DNA of 64,000 bases from Marinimicrococcus sp033875255 (GTDB lineage Bacteria > Pseudomonadota > Alphaproteobacteria > Geminicoccales > Geminicoccaceae), in contig JAWZSN010000025.1 in assembly GCA_033875255.1 (NCBI GenBank), positions 14,671 to 78,670 on the forward strand, written 5' to 3'. Of this stretch, positions 32,600-40,892 are shown piece after piece. Under the pieces are notes generated by a model, which saw only the letters and a program-made list of their open reading frames with translations, was not told the origin of the DNA and ran no database searches. Each line of letters opens with the position of its first letter. Within the stretch, counting starts at the first letter, position 1. The position numbers and the translations under genes were made by a program.

Positions 32600-33619
32600 T
32601 CAGCGCCGCTGCAGCTTCTCGGCGACCTCGATCGCCGCGTAGGTGAGGATGGCGTCGGCACCGGCGCGTTTGAAGGCGAGCAGGCTCTCCTCCATGGCGG
32701 CCTCGGCGTCGAGCCAGCCCTGCAGGCCGGCAGCGTGGATCATCGCGTACTCGCCGGAGACCTGATAGGCGAGGGTGGGGAGCTGGAAGGCGGCCTTCAC
32801 CCGGTGGATGATGTCGAGATAGGGGAGGCCCGGCTTGACCATCACCATGTCCGCGGCCTCGGCGATGTCCAGCGCCGTCTCGCGCAGCGCCTCGGCGGCG
32901 TTGGCAGGGCTCATCTGGTAGGTCTTCTTGTCGGCCCGGCCCAGGCTGGCGGACGAGCCCACCGCGTCGCGGAACGGCCCGTAGAAGGCCGAGGCGTACT
33001 TGGCGGCATAGGAGAGGATCACCGTCTGGTTGTGGCCGGCCGCGTCCAGCGCCTCGCGGAGCGCTGCCACGCGCCCGTCCATCATGTCCGAGGGGGCCAC
33101 CACGTCGCAGCCGGCCGCGGCCTGGCAGAGCGCCTGGCGGCACAGCACCTCGAGGCTCTCGTCGTTGAGGATCACACCGTCGCGCAGCAGCCCGTCCTGG
33201 CCGTGGGTGGTGTAGGGATCGAGCGCCACGTCGGCGATCGTGCCGATCTCCGGCACTGCCCGCTTGATCGCCCTGATCGCCCGGCACACGAGGTTGTCCT
33301 CGTTCCAGGCCTCGCAGCCGTCCTCGCTCTTGCGCTCCGGCGGAGTCACCGGGAACAGCGCCATGGCCGGCACGCCGGCATGGGCCGCCCGCTCGGCCAT
33401 GGCCACCACGAGATCGACCGACAGGCGCTCCACCCCCGGCATCGAGGGTATCGCCTCGCGGCGGCCCTCGCCCTCCAGCACAAAGCAGGGCTGGATGAGG
33501 TCGGCCGGCCGCAGCGCGTGCTCGGCCACCATATCGCGCAGCCAGGCCTGCCGCCGCAGGCGACGCAGGCGGGTGCGGGGGAAGGGGGCAGGATTGACGA
33601 GATGCAGCGGCTGGCTCAC
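32600..33619 (-). CDS. hemB: Porphobilinogen synthase (5-aminolevulinate dehydratase)
   Basis: 339 residues. Two active-site lysines are visible: SYAAKYASAFYGPFRDA and DMVMVKPGLPYLDII, the latter forming the Schiff base. The metal-switch region reads VALDPYTTHGQDGLL with Asp and no Cys cluster, so the enzyme should be of the Mg-dependent, zinc-independent type usual in Alphaproteobacteria. It joins two 5-aminolevulinates into porphobilinogen for haem, cobalamin and other tetrapyrroles. It is transcribed alone on the minus strand, divergent from the valine operon. Confidence 0.97.
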   Translation of the reverse strand: MSQPLHLVNPAPFPRTRLRRLRRQAWLRDMVAEHALRPADLIQPCFVLEGEGRREAIPSMPGVERLSVDLVVAMAERAAHAGVPAMALFPVTPPERKSEDGCEAWNEDNLVCRAIRAIKRAVPEIGTIADVALDPYTTHGQDGLLRDGVILNDESLEVLCRQALCQAAAGCDVVAPSDMMDGRVAALREALDAAGHNQTVILSYAAKYASAFYGPFRDAVGSSASLGRADKKTYQMSPANAAEALRETALDIAEAADMVMVKPGLPYLDIIHRVKAAFQLPTLAYQVSGEYAMIHAAGLQGWLDAEAAMEESLLAFKRAGADAILTYAAIEVAEKLQRR

Positions 33620-33805
33620 GACGATTCCACGGCGGTCATTGCGGTTCCCGGTCTACCGGACCGTTACTCCTCCGCGGCACGGGCCGCAACCGCCGCTCCC
33701 GCGACCCCCTTGCCGCCGCGACACGGGGTCGCCATCCTCGGCCTTTGGGACCAAGGCCGGTCTCCCTCCCGCTGGGTACCGGTGTCGTCATCGGAGGCAG
33801 CTGCC

Positions 33806-34948
33806 ATGGTAAGCTTCGAGCCCGGCGAGGAGCAGCGGGCGCTGCAAGAGATGGCACGCGAGTTCTCGAGGCGCGAGCTGGCCCCCCATGCTGCGCGTTG
33901 GGACGAGGAGCACGTCTTCCCCGTCGATACGCTGCGAAGGGCCGCCGCGCTCGGCATGGCCGGCATCTATGTGGGCGAGGAGGCGGGCGGCAGCGGGCTC
34001 GGCAGGCTCGACGCCGCCATCATCTTCGAGGAGCTCGCCGCCGGCTGCACCTCGACCGCCGCCTATCTCTCGATCCACAACATGGTGGCGTGGATGGTCG
34101 ATGCTTTCGGCGCCGCGCCGCTCAAAGAGCGCTTCCTGCCGGGCCTTTTGAGCATGGAGCGGCTCGCCAGCTATTGCCTCACCGAGCCCGGCTCGGGCTC
34201 CGACGCGGCCAGCCTGCGGACCCGCGCGCGCCGCGACGGCGAGAGCTATGTGCTGGACGGGGCGAAGGCCTTCATCTCCGGCGCCGGCGCGGCCGATCTC
34301 TATTTGGTGATGTGCCGGACGGGCGGCGAGGGGCCCTCGGGCATCTCCAGCCTGCTGGTGGAGAAGGACACAGCCGGCCTCGGCTTCGGCGCGCCCGAGA
34401 GGAAGCTCGGCTGGCATTCGCAGCCGACTGCGATGGTCAATTTCGAGGCGTGCCGGGTGCCGGCTTGCAACCGCCTCGGCGCCGAGGGCGAGGGCTTCAA
34501 GATCGCGATGCGCGGGCTGGACGGCGGGCGGGTCAACATCGCCGCCTGCTCGCTGGGGGCCGCGCGCGCCTGTCTCGAGCGCACCCTTGCCTTTGTGAAG
34601 GAACGGCACCAGTTCGGCCGCGCGCTGGCCGACTTCCAGAACACGCAGTTTCGCCTGGCCGACATGGCGAGCGAGCTGGAGGCGGCCCGGCTGATGGTCT
34701 GGCGGGCGGCCTGGAAGCTCGACCAAGGTGCAGCGGATGCCAGCGTCGCCTGCGCCATGGCCAAGCGCCTCGCCACCGACCTCGCCTTCGGCATTATCGA
34801 TCAGGCGCTTCAGCTGCACGGCGGCTACGGCTATATCGGCGACTACGAGATCGAGCGGTTCCTGCGCGACACGCGCGTGCACCGGATTCTGGAAGGGACG
34901 AACGAGATCATGCGGCTGATCATCGCCCGCCGGCTGCTGGCGGACTGA
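33806..34948 (+). CDS. Acyl-CoA dehydrogenase, probable isobutyryl-CoA dehydrogenase
   Basis: 380 residues from ATG 33806, with CGGAGG 8 bp upstream. Conserved acyl-CoA dehydrogenase segments are SYCLTEPGSGSDAASL (FAD/substrate loop), ERHQFGRALADFQNTQF and LQLHGGYGYIGDYEIERF. The catalytic Glu is in RILEGTNEIMR at the C-terminus. The next two genes encode the later steps of valine breakdown, so isobutyryl-CoA to methacrylyl-CoA is the likely reaction, passing electrons to ETF. The sequence itself only secures the family. Confidence 0.93.
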   Translation: MVSFEPGEEQRALQEMAREFSRRELAPHAARWDEEHVFPVDTLRRAAALGMAGIYVGEEAGGSGLGRLDAAIIFEELAAGCTSTAAYLSIHNMVAWMVDAFGAAPLKERFLPGLLSMERLASYCLTEPGSGSDAASLRTRARRDGESYVLDGAKAFISGAGAADLYLVMCRTGGEGPSGISSLLVEKDTAGLGFGAPERKLGWHSQPTAMVNFEACRVPACNRLGAEGEGFKIAMRGLDGGRVNIAACSLGAARACLERTLAFVKERHQFGRALADFQNTQFRLADMASELEAARLMVWRAAWKLDQGAADASVACAMAKRLATDLAFGIIDQALQLHGGYGYIGDYEIERFLRDTRVHRILEGTNEIMRLIIARRLLAD

Positions 34949-34953
34949 GACGA

Positions 34954-36036
34954 ATGACCGAGACGACGCAAAAGGCCGAGCTGCAGTGCACCCGCGAGGG
35001 AGCCCTGGGGATCATCACTCTCGACCGCCAGGAGGCGCTCAACGCGCTGAGCCACGAGATGGTCGTGGCGATGAGCCGCCAGTTGGCCGCCTGGCATCGC
35101 GATCCGCAGGTGGCGGCCGTGCTGGTCAAGCCGGCGCCGGGCCGGGCGTTTTGCGCCGGCGGCGACGTGCGCACGGTGAACGAGGTCTGCCGGCGCGAGG
35201 GGATCGAGGCTGCAACCCCCTTCTTCCACGACGAGTACCGCCTGAACTGGCGCATCAAGCATTTCGGCAAGCCCTACATCTCCCTCCTGGACGGGGTGAC
35301 GATGGGCGGCGGCGTGGGAATCTCGGTCCACGGCACGCACCGCGTGCTGACCGAGCGGACCCTTTTCGCCATGCCCGAGACGGGGATCGGCTTCTTCCCC
35401 GATGTGGGCGGCAGCTACTTCCTGCCGCGCTGCCCCGGCGCCAGCGGCACGTGGATGGCGCTGACCGGGGCCCGGCTGCACGCTGCCGACTGCCGCTGGG
35501 CCGGCATCGGCACGCATCTGGTGCCCTCCGATCGGCTGGAGGAGCTCGAGGCGCGACTTGTTGCCGCCCGTGGCGTCGAGCTGCCGGGCGAGCTCGAGGC
35601 CGCCCTGGTCGAGCTCGGCGAGGCGTCGGAGCCGGCACCGCTGGCGGAGCGCCAGGCGCTGATCGACCGCTGCCTTGCCGCGGACAGCGCCGCCAAGGCG
35701 GTGGCGGCGCTCGAGGCCGAGGATGACGGATGGGCGCACGAGCAGGCGGCGCTGATCCGCAGGAAGTCGCCGCTCGCCACTGCCGTGACCCACGCCCAGC
35801 TCCGGCGCGGCGCGGAGCTGGGTTTCGATGCCTGCATGGCGATGGAGTACCGCATGGTGCACCACTTCCTCGAGAACGGCGAGTTCTACGAGGGAGTCCG
35901 CGCCCTGCTCATCGACAAGGACAAGAGCCCGCGCTGGGCCCATGCCCGGCTCGAGGACGTGCCCGAGGGCGCGATCGAGGAGGTTTTCGCAGCGCTGCCG
36001 CAGGGCGATCTCGCCTTCGACTGGCAGGGCGTGTGA
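34954..36036 (+). CDS. 3-hydroxyisobutyryl-CoA hydrolase (enoyl-CoA hydratase superfamily)
   Basis: 360 residues from ATG 34954, 5 bp after the previous stop. The crotonase fold gives GRAFCAGGDVRTVNEVCRRE and LLDGVTMGGGVGISVHGTHR. The hydrolase-type active site follows in AMPETGIGFFPDVGGSYFLP, and the C-terminal extension has FYEGVRALLIDKDKSPRWAH. This longer form (about 350) with the VxMGGGVG...FPDVGG pattern is characteristic of HIBCH, not of hydratases. It releases 3-hydroxyisobutyrate from its CoA ester in valine degradation. Confidence 0.94.
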   Translation: MTETTQKAELQCTREGALGIITLDRQEALNALSHEMVVAMSRQLAAWHRDPQVAAVLVKPAPGRAFCAGGDVRTVNEVCRREGIEAATPFFHDEYRLNWRIKHFGKPYISLLDGVTMGGGVGISVHGTHRVLTERTLFAMPETGIGFFPDVGGSYFLPRCPGASGTWMALTGARLHAADCRWAGIGTHLVPSDRLEELEARLVAARGVELPGELEAALVELGEASEPAPLAERQALIDRCLAADSAAKAVAALEAEDDGWAHEQAALIRRKSPLATAVTHAQLRRGAELGFDACMAMEYRMVHHFLENGEFYEGVRALLIDKDKSPRWAHARLEDVPEGAIEEVFAALPQGDLAFDWQGV

Positions 36037-36092
36037 CGCTGAGGCTGGCTCCTTGACCCCTGCCGGCTCTTTGTCCCTGGAAGGAGGCTAGC

Positions 36093-36986
36093 ATGGCGCG
36101 GATCGGTTTCATCGGCCTCGGCAACATGGGCGGACCGATGGCCCGCAACCTGGTCAGGGCCGGCCATGAAGTGGCCGGCTTCGACCTGGCGGAGCCGGCC
36201 CGCGCGGCGCTGGCGGAGGCTGGCGGCACCGCTGCGGCCTCGCTGGCCGAAGCGGCCGGCGGCGCGGACGTCGTGCTGACCATGCTGCCGGAAGGGACGC
36301 ATGTGCGGGCCGCCTACCAGGGCGAGGCCGGCGTGCTGGCCGCGGCCCGGGAAGGGGCGCTGCTGGTCGACTGCTCGACCATCGACGTCGAGACCGCGCG
36401 TGCGGTCGCCAGGGCCGCAGGCGAGCGCGGCCACGCGATGCTCGACGCGCCGGTCTCGGGCGGTGTAGCGGGCGCCGAGGCGGGATCGCTGACCTTCATG
36501 GTGGGCGGGCCGGCCGTCGCATTCGAGCAGGCGCGGCCCGTCCTCGAGCGGATGGGCCGGGCCGTGATCCACGCCGGCGACAGCGGCGCGGGCCAGGCGG
36601 CCAAGATCTGCAACAACATGATGCTGGGCATCCAGATGATCTCGGTGTGCGAGGCCATGGCGCTGGCGGGCAGGCTTGGCCTGGACCGCCAGAAGCTGTT
36701 CGAGATCAGCTCGAAGGCGTCGGGCCAGTGCTGGTCGCTCACCTCCTATTGCCCGGTCCCGGGGCCGGTCCCATCGTCGCCCGCCAACCGCGAGTACCGC
36801 CCCGGCTTCACCGCCGCGATGATGCGCAAGGACCTGCGGCTCGCCCAGGAAGCGGCCCAGGCCGTCGGTGCAAGCACGCCACTAGGCGCTGAAGCTTACC
36901 AGTTATACAACCTTTTCGCGATGCAGGGAAAAGAAGCGCTGGATTTTTCTGCAATCATCCAGATGATGGAGAAAGCGACGCAGTGA
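36093..36986 (+). CDS. mmsB: 3-hydroxyisobutyrate dehydrogenase
   Basis: 297 residues, GGAAGG before ATG 36093. The N-terminal NAD-binding motif is IGFIGLGNMGGPMARNL, followed by DAPVSGGVAGAEAGSLTFMV and the catalytic lysine in GAGQAAKICNNMML. A C-terminal all-helical domain has FTAAMMRKDLRLAQEAA. It oxidises 3-hydroxyisobutyrate to methylmalonate semialdehyde, the step after the preceding hydrolase, so three consecutive genes give three consecutive reactions. The methylmalonate-semialdehyde dehydrogenase is not in the window. Confidence 0.95.
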   Translation: MARIGFIGLGNMGGPMARNLVRAGHEVAGFDLAEPARAALAEAGGTAAASLAEAAGGADVVLTMLPEGTHVRAAYQGEAGVLAAAREGALLVDCSTIDVETARAVARAAGERGHAMLDAPVSGGVAGAEAGSLTFMVGGPAVAFEQARPVLERMGRAVIHAGDSGAGQAAKICNNMMLGIQMISVCEAMALAGRLGLDRQKLFEISSKASGQCWSLTSYCPVPGPVPSSPANREYRPGFTAAMMRKDLRLAQEAAQAVGASTPLGAEAYQLYNLFAMQGKEALDFSAIIQMMEKATQ

Positions 36987-37068
36987 AGCCAAGCATCGAC
37001 GGCCACGCTGGTCCCCGCGGACGTCCATAACAAGTGCGTCGTTTCCACCGCATCACCCGAGGCAGCCA

Positions 37069-37521
37069 GTGAAAGAGCAGTATCTCCAGACCACCCGCCT
37101 CATCGAGCGCCTGCACCGGCGCTTTCTCGACGTCATCAAATCGGAGTTGGACCGGCTTGGTGTCGAGGACATCAACAACGTCCAGACCCTGATCCTCTTC
37201 AATATCAACGAGGACCAGCTGACCGTGGGCGAGCTCACGGCGCGCGGCTATTATCTGGGCTCGAACGTTTCCTACAACGTCAAGAAGCTGGTCGAGAACG
37301 GCTACCTGATCCAGGAGCGCTCGGCCCATGACCGGCGGATGACCCGCGTGCGGCTGGCCGACAAGGGGCTCGAGCTCACGGCCAAGATCAACCAGCTCTA
37401 CGGCCGCAACGCCGAGGAGATCGAGGGCCGAATCGCCTCGACCGAGCAGCTCGGCCAGGTCAACAGCGTGCTCATGAGCCTCGAGCGGTTCTGGAGCAAC
37501 CTCGTTAGCTTCACCCGCTGA
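37069..37521 (+). CDS. MarR-family winged-helix regulator (LdtR-like)
   Basis: 150 residues from GTG 37069 with a GAGG site upstream. The winged helix is seen in DQLTVGELTARGYYLGSNVS, then VKKLVENGYL, and the wing in ERSAHDRRMTRVRLADKGLE. This variant, with the GYYLGSNVSYN recognition helix, matches a conserved alphaproteobacterial MarR group that includes LdtR of Liberibacter (an L,D-transpeptidase and stress regulator). No transpeptidase gene is adjacent here, so targets are unlinked or different. Confidence 0.82.
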   Translation: MKEQYLQTTRLIERLHRRFLDVIKSELDRLGVEDINNVQTLILFNINEDQLTVGELTARGYYLGSNVSYNVKKLVENGYLIQERSAHDRRMTRVRLADKGLELTAKINQLYGRNAEEIEGRIASTEQLGQVNSVLMSLERFWSNLVSFTR

Positions 37522-37527
37522 CCCCGA

Positions 37528-37561
37528 GGCCGGAGGGGGCGTCTCCAGCCGCCCTCCGGCC
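37528..37561. terminator. Bidirectional terminator between the MarR gene and phaR
   Basis: GGCCGGAGGG (37528-37537) pairs perfectly over 10 bp with CCCTCCGGCC (37552-37561) between two convergent genes. Confidence 0.7.
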
Positions 37562-37602
37562 GGGTGGTCCTCGCCGGCTGCCGCTTCGTGGCGCGTCGCG
37601 GC

Positions 37603-38286
37603 CTACTTGCCCTTCTCGGCGACCGGCGTGCGGGACGCAGCCTTGTCCAGTTGCTCGAGCTGACGTTGCAGCTCGTGCATCCGGGTCTTGAGCTCGCGCA
37701 TCTCGTTGCCCAGATCCTGCGACGGGCCGGCCGGCGGAGCGCTGGCGCTCGGCGCAGCCTCACGGGCCGGGCGTGAGGGTGTCTCCTGCCCGCCGCCGGA
37801 CTCGCTGCCCGGGAAGGGCTGGAACATGCTGGCCGCGCGCTGGAACATCGCCATGTTCTGGCGAGCCATGTCCTCGAACTGGCTGACGGGGAAGAAGCGG
37901 CCGAACGTGTCTTCCATGTAGGACCGCATCTGGTCCTGGTGCCGCGCGAAGTTCTCCATGGAGAGCTCCAGATAGCGCGGCAGGAAAGCGTGGAGATTGT
38001 CGTCGTAGTAGCCGATCACCTGCCTGAGGAAACCGATGGGCAGGAGATTCCGGCCCTTGCTGTCCTCGTCGAGGATGATCTGGGTGAGGACCGAGCGGGT
38101 GATGTCCTCGCCCGATTTGGCGTCGTAGACGACGAACTCCTCGCCGTTCCGCACCATCTGGCACAGCTCTTCGAGCGTGACATAGCAACTCGTCGCGGTG
38201 TTGTAGAGACGCCTGTTGGCGTACTTCTTCACCACCGCGACGTTGTCGCCGTTGCCGGCGCCGGCTTCCGGTTTGCGTGTCGCCAT
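37603..38286 (-). CDS. phaR: Polyhydroxyalkanoate synthesis repressor PhaR
   Basis: 227 residues from ATG 38286 with GGAG upstream. The N-terminal DNA-binding domain is VVKKYANRRLYNTATSCYVT then DITRSVLTQIILDEDSKG (~18-75). The PHB-binding domain follows, with GYYDDNLHAFLPRYLELSME and GRFFPVSQFEDMARQN. A Pro/Ser/Ala linker leads to a C-terminal coiled coil (MRELKTRMHELQRQLEQLD). PhaR binds PHB granules and represses phasin genes when no polymer is present, so the organism probably stores polyhydroxybutyrate. No phaC or phasin gene lies in the window. Confidence 0.93.
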   Translation of the reverse strand: MATRKPEAGAGNGDNVAVVKKYANRRLYNTATSCYVTLEELCQMVRNGEEFVVYDAKSGEDITRSVLTQIILDEDSKGRNLLPIGFLRQVIGYYDDNLHAFLPRYLELSMENFARHQDQMRSYMEDTFGRFFPVSQFEDMARQNMAMFQRAASMFQPFPGSESGGGQETPSRPAREAAPSASAPPAGPSQDLGNEMRELKTRMHELQRQLEQLDKAASRTPVAEKGK

Positions 38287-38404
38287 CCCGTGCTCCGCGA
38301 TCTCGGGGCAAGACGGCGGGGCGGTGTGCCCGTTCTCGTGCCCGAAACGTACTTCGCGAGAGGATAGGCGGTCAGCCCGCCGCTTGCCAGCGTCGGCTGG
38401 AAGC

Positions 38405-38962
38405 TCAGCCCTCGAGGGCAGGCGCGGTCTCAGCACCTTCCTCGGCGGCCGGGCTTTCCTCCGCCTCGTCGCCCTGGCTCACAGGCTGGGCGCGCCCGGC
38501 CTGGACCTCGGCTTCCTCGACGGTCCGCGCAATGTTCACCACCAGCGTCACCTCGACCTCGGGGTGCAACGCCACGGTGACGTCATGAACGCCCAGCATC
38601 TTGAGCGGCTGGTCGAGAACGACCTGTGCGCGCTCGATGGTGACGCCCTCGTCGGTGAAGGCGGCGGCGATGTCGCGGCTCGAGACCGACCCGTAGAGAT
38701 GGCGGCTCTCGCTGGCCTGCCGGAGGATCACCACCGAGCGGCCGGCGATCTCCTGCCGGATCTTCTCGGCCTCCTCGCGGCGCTCGAGATTCTGCGTCTC
38801 GAGCTGCTGGCGGCGCTTGTCGAAATCCTGCTTGGCCCGCTCGGTGGCGCGCAGCGCCTTGCCCTTGGGGATGAGGAAGTTCCGGGCGAAGCCGTCCTTG
38901 ACGGCGACGATCTCGCCCATCTGGCCGAGCTTGGGAACGCGTTCGAGAAGGATGACCTGCAT
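38405..38962 (-). CDS. rplI: 50S ribosomal protein L9
   Basis: 185 residues. It begins MQVILLERVPKLGQMGEIVA with VKDGFARNFLIPKGKA, the L9 signature, then a long connecting helix (ERAKQDFDKRRQQLETQNLE) and the C-terminal domain LYGSVSSRDIAAAF. An acidic C-terminal tail of about 30 residues (GDEAEESPAAEEGAE) extends beyond the E. coli length of 149, as in other Alphaproteobacteria. L9 binds 23S rRNA. It ends the S6-S18-DUF2232-L9 operon, 12 bp after the membrane-protein gene. Confidence 0.96.
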   Translation of the reverse strand: MQVILLERVPKLGQMGEIVAVKDGFARNFLIPKGKALRATERAKQDFDKRRQQLETQNLERREEAEKIRQEIAGRSVVILRQASESRHLYGSVSSRDIAAAFTDEGVTIERAQVVLDQPLKMLGVHDVTVALHPEVEVTLVVNIARTVEEAEVQAGRAQPVSQGDEAEESPAAEEGAETAPALEG

Positions 38963-38974
38963 GTTGACCTCCGA

Positions 38975-39892
38975 TCAGGCAAATCGGCGCCGCAGGCCGG
39001 CCCAGCTCTCGACGAGCCCGAGAAGGGCTACTCCCGGAAGAAGCGGCCAGCTGAACAGCACCAGAAGAAGATAGACCATCACCAGCGGCGCGCGACCCGA
39101 GGCGCGCCGACGGACCAGCGCGTGGATCACCGCGAGGCCCTGGAACAGGAACGGCAGCCCGCACAGCAGCAGGGCCAGCCCGCCCAGATGGGCGAGCGGC
39201 TCGCCGCCGAGGAGCAGCGCCAGCGCGCCCACCACCGCGCCGGGGAGGCACCAGGACGGCGCCTCGAAGGCGACGATGTCGGGCGAGGGCCGCAGGGCCC
39301 GGCCGGCACGCACCATCACGAGCTGGGCCACGAGGGCGTTCAGCAACGCCATCGCAGCAAGCGACAGCGCCGCCACGCCCGGCAGCCAAACCGCTGCACC
39401 GGCCAGTGCCGAGGCCAGCCGCGCGCCCAGCGCCGGATCGCCGGCATGGCTCGCAAGCTCGCTGGCGAGCTCGCCGAACAGCTGACCGAGCCCGCCCGAG
39501 CGGGAATCGAGCCAGAGCAGGGCCGCGCCGCCGGCGAGCAGCACATAGAGCACGAGCCGGCCGAGCATGGCACCCGCTGGAAACCACTCCCTGCCCCCGT
39601 CCTCGCGCGCCCGCCAGAGCAGCGCCGCGCGCACCAGAAGGAGCACGGGAACCGCCTCGACGGCGACGAAGACGCCCAGCAGCACCACATCACCCAGCAA
39701 GGTGATCAGCAGTCCCGCCCCGGCAGCCGCCGCCGCTGCCGCCTGAAATCCCAGGCCGAGACCCGTGATGAGCAGGGGCAGCTGGACGAAATAGAACAGG
39801 GCGGGGGCGCCGGTCGCGCCGAAGACCAGCGACAGGAACAGCGTGGCGCTGGCGAGACCCGCCAGCGCCGTGAACGCAGCCGCCCGGCCCAT
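38975..39892 (-). CDS. DUF2232 inner-membrane protein
   Basis: 305 residues that are mostly hydrophobic, with about eight membrane segments (for example LLITLLGDVVLLGVFVAVEA and GAVVGALALLLGGEPLAHLG). The start MGRAAAFTALAGLASATLFL and the position between rpsR and rplI match the DUF2232 family, which sits in this ribosomal operon in many Alphaproteobacteria and in distant form in Firmicutes. Function is unknown. It is presumably co-expressed with ribosomal proteins. Confidence 0.88.
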   Translation of the reverse strand: MGRAAAFTALAGLASATLFLSLVFGATGAPALFYFVQLPLLITGLGLGFQAAAAAAAGAGLLITLLGDVVLLGVFVAVEAVPVLLLVRAALLWRAREDGGREWFPAGAMLGRLVLYVLLAGGAALLWLDSRSGGLGQLFGELASELASHAGDPALGARLASALAGAAVWLPGVAALSLAAMALLNALVAQLVMVRAGRALRPSPDIVAFEAPSWCLPGAVVGALALLLGGEPLAHLGGLALLLCGLPFLFQGLAVIHALVRRRASGRAPLVMVYLLLVLFSWPLLPGVALLGLVESWAGLRRRFA

Positions 39893-39913
39893 GGATCGAT
39901 ACTCGGTTGAGCG

Positions 39914-40267
39914 TCAGTGCGCCACGTAGGGCAGGAGGGCGAGCTCGCGCGCCCGCTTGATCGCCTTGGCCAGCGCACGCTGCTCCTTGGCGGTCACCGC
40001 GGTGATCCGACGCGGGACGATCTTGCCACGCTCCGAGACGAACCGCTGGAGCAGCTTGATGTCCTTATAGTCGATCTGCGGCGCGTCGGCGTGCGCGAAC
40101 GGGCTTGTCTTGCGCCGGCGGAAGAACGGGCGGCGGATGGTGATGTTCGGCGGCTCGTTGCCGGACGGACGGCGACGGTCGCCGCCACGGTCACGGTCAT
40201 AGCCGCCACCGCCCTGCGCGCCACGCTCTTCGCGGGCCTGCGGCTGGTTCTCGCGTTCCTCGGTCAT
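39914..40267 (-). CDS. rpsR: 30S ribosomal protein S18
   Basis: 117 residues from ATG 40267 (MTEERENQ); an ATG four codons earlier is also in frame. The core is standard S18: RPFFRRRKTSPF, IDYKDIKLLQRFVSERGKIV, PRRITAVTAKEQRALAKAIK and RARELALLPYV. The N-terminal ~45 residues are a Gly/Arg/Asp-rich extension (GGGGYDRDRGGDRRRP) longer than in E. coli S18 (75 residues), likely disordered. S18 forms a pair with S6 on the 30S platform, and its gene follows rpsF directly. Confidence 0.96.
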   Translation of the reverse strand: MTEERENQPQAREERGAQGGGGYDRDRGGDRRRPSGNEPPNITIRRPFFRRRKTSPFAHADAPQIDYKDIKLLQRFVSERGKIVPRRITAVTAKEQRALAKAIKRARELALLPYVAH

Positions 40268-40275
40268 CGTCTCTC

Positions 40276-40650
40276 TCAACCCCTGTCGCGGAAGTCGCGG
40301 TCGCGGCGGCCGCGCTCATCGCGGCTGGCCTTGGCCTGCATCACCGCCGAGGGGCCTTCCTCGAGAGCTTCGACCTTGACCGTCAGGTAGCGCAGAACGT
40401 CCTCGTTGATCCGCTCGTTGCGCTCGAGTTCCGCAATGGCCTCGGCCGGCGCCTCGACGTTGAGGTGCAGGTAGTGGCCCTTCCGGTTCTTCCGGACGCG
40501 GTAGGCGAGGTTCCGCAGACCCCAGTACTCGGTCTTGACGACCTGGCCGCCGTTCTCGCTGACCAGCTGGCCAAACGTCTCGGCGAGCGCCTGCGCCTGC
40601 TGACCCGACAGATCGGGGCGGGCGATCAGCGTATGCTCGTAGAAGGGCAT
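40276..40650 (-). CDS. rpsF: 30S ribosomal protein S6
   Basis: 124 residues from ATG 40650 (MPFYEHTLIARPDLS). It has the S6 core: KTEYWGLRNLAYRVRKNRKG then HYLHLNVEAPAEAIAELERN and RINEDVLRYLTVKVEALEEG. The C-terminus is a charged Arg/Asp tail (ERGRRDRDFRDRG). S6 binds S18 and 16S rRNA. It heads the operon rpsF-rpsR-DUF2232-rplI, transcribed from a good promoter at 40785-40812 that leaves a leader of about 125 nt, where S6-S18 autoregulation usually acts. Confidence 0.96.
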   Translation of the reverse strand: MPFYEHTLIARPDLSGQQAQALAETFGQLVSENGGQVVKTEYWGLRNLAYRVRKNRKGHYLHLNVEAPAEAIAELERNERINEDVLRYLTVKVEALEEGPSAVMQAKASRDERGRRDRDFRDRG

Positions 40651-40784
40651 TGCTGCCGTTGTCTCCCAGGTTTTCCGCAAACACACCAAAAGGCACCGCC
40701 GACCCAATATCGACGGATCCCGTGATTCAGGCACCACGCCACGGCCGCAGCGGCGGCGCGGTACCGCGCGGAAGCAGGTCGCGG

Positions 40785-40812
40785 ACTATACAGAAAAGCC
40801 AAACCCCCGCAA
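40785..40812 (-). promoter_or_regulatory. Promoter of the rpsF operon
   Basis: On the minus strand TTGCGG (40812-40807), a 16-bp spacer and TATAGT (40790-40785). The -35 box is 6 bp from the -35 box of the opposite-facing fabD promoter, so the two polymerase sites nearly touch. Confidence 0.75.
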
Positions 40813-40818
40813 GCCCGC

Positions 40819-40846
40819 TTGACAGGCAGGGCTCGGCGGTTATGAG
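40819..40846 (+). promoter_or_regulatory. Promoter of the fabD operon
   Basis: TTGACA (40819-40824), a perfect -35 box, then a 16-bp spacer and TATGAG (40841-40846), 47 bp upstream of the fabD start. Confidence 0.7.
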
Positions 40847-40892
40847 CAACCGGGTTTTAGGCCGAAGCCAGCGCGAAGGGTAGCACTTTATA

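Noticed and set aside
30330..33287. Long minus-strand frame through DMT transporter, hydrolase and part of hemB
   Set aside because: It opposes two well-supported genes and is out of frame with hemB.
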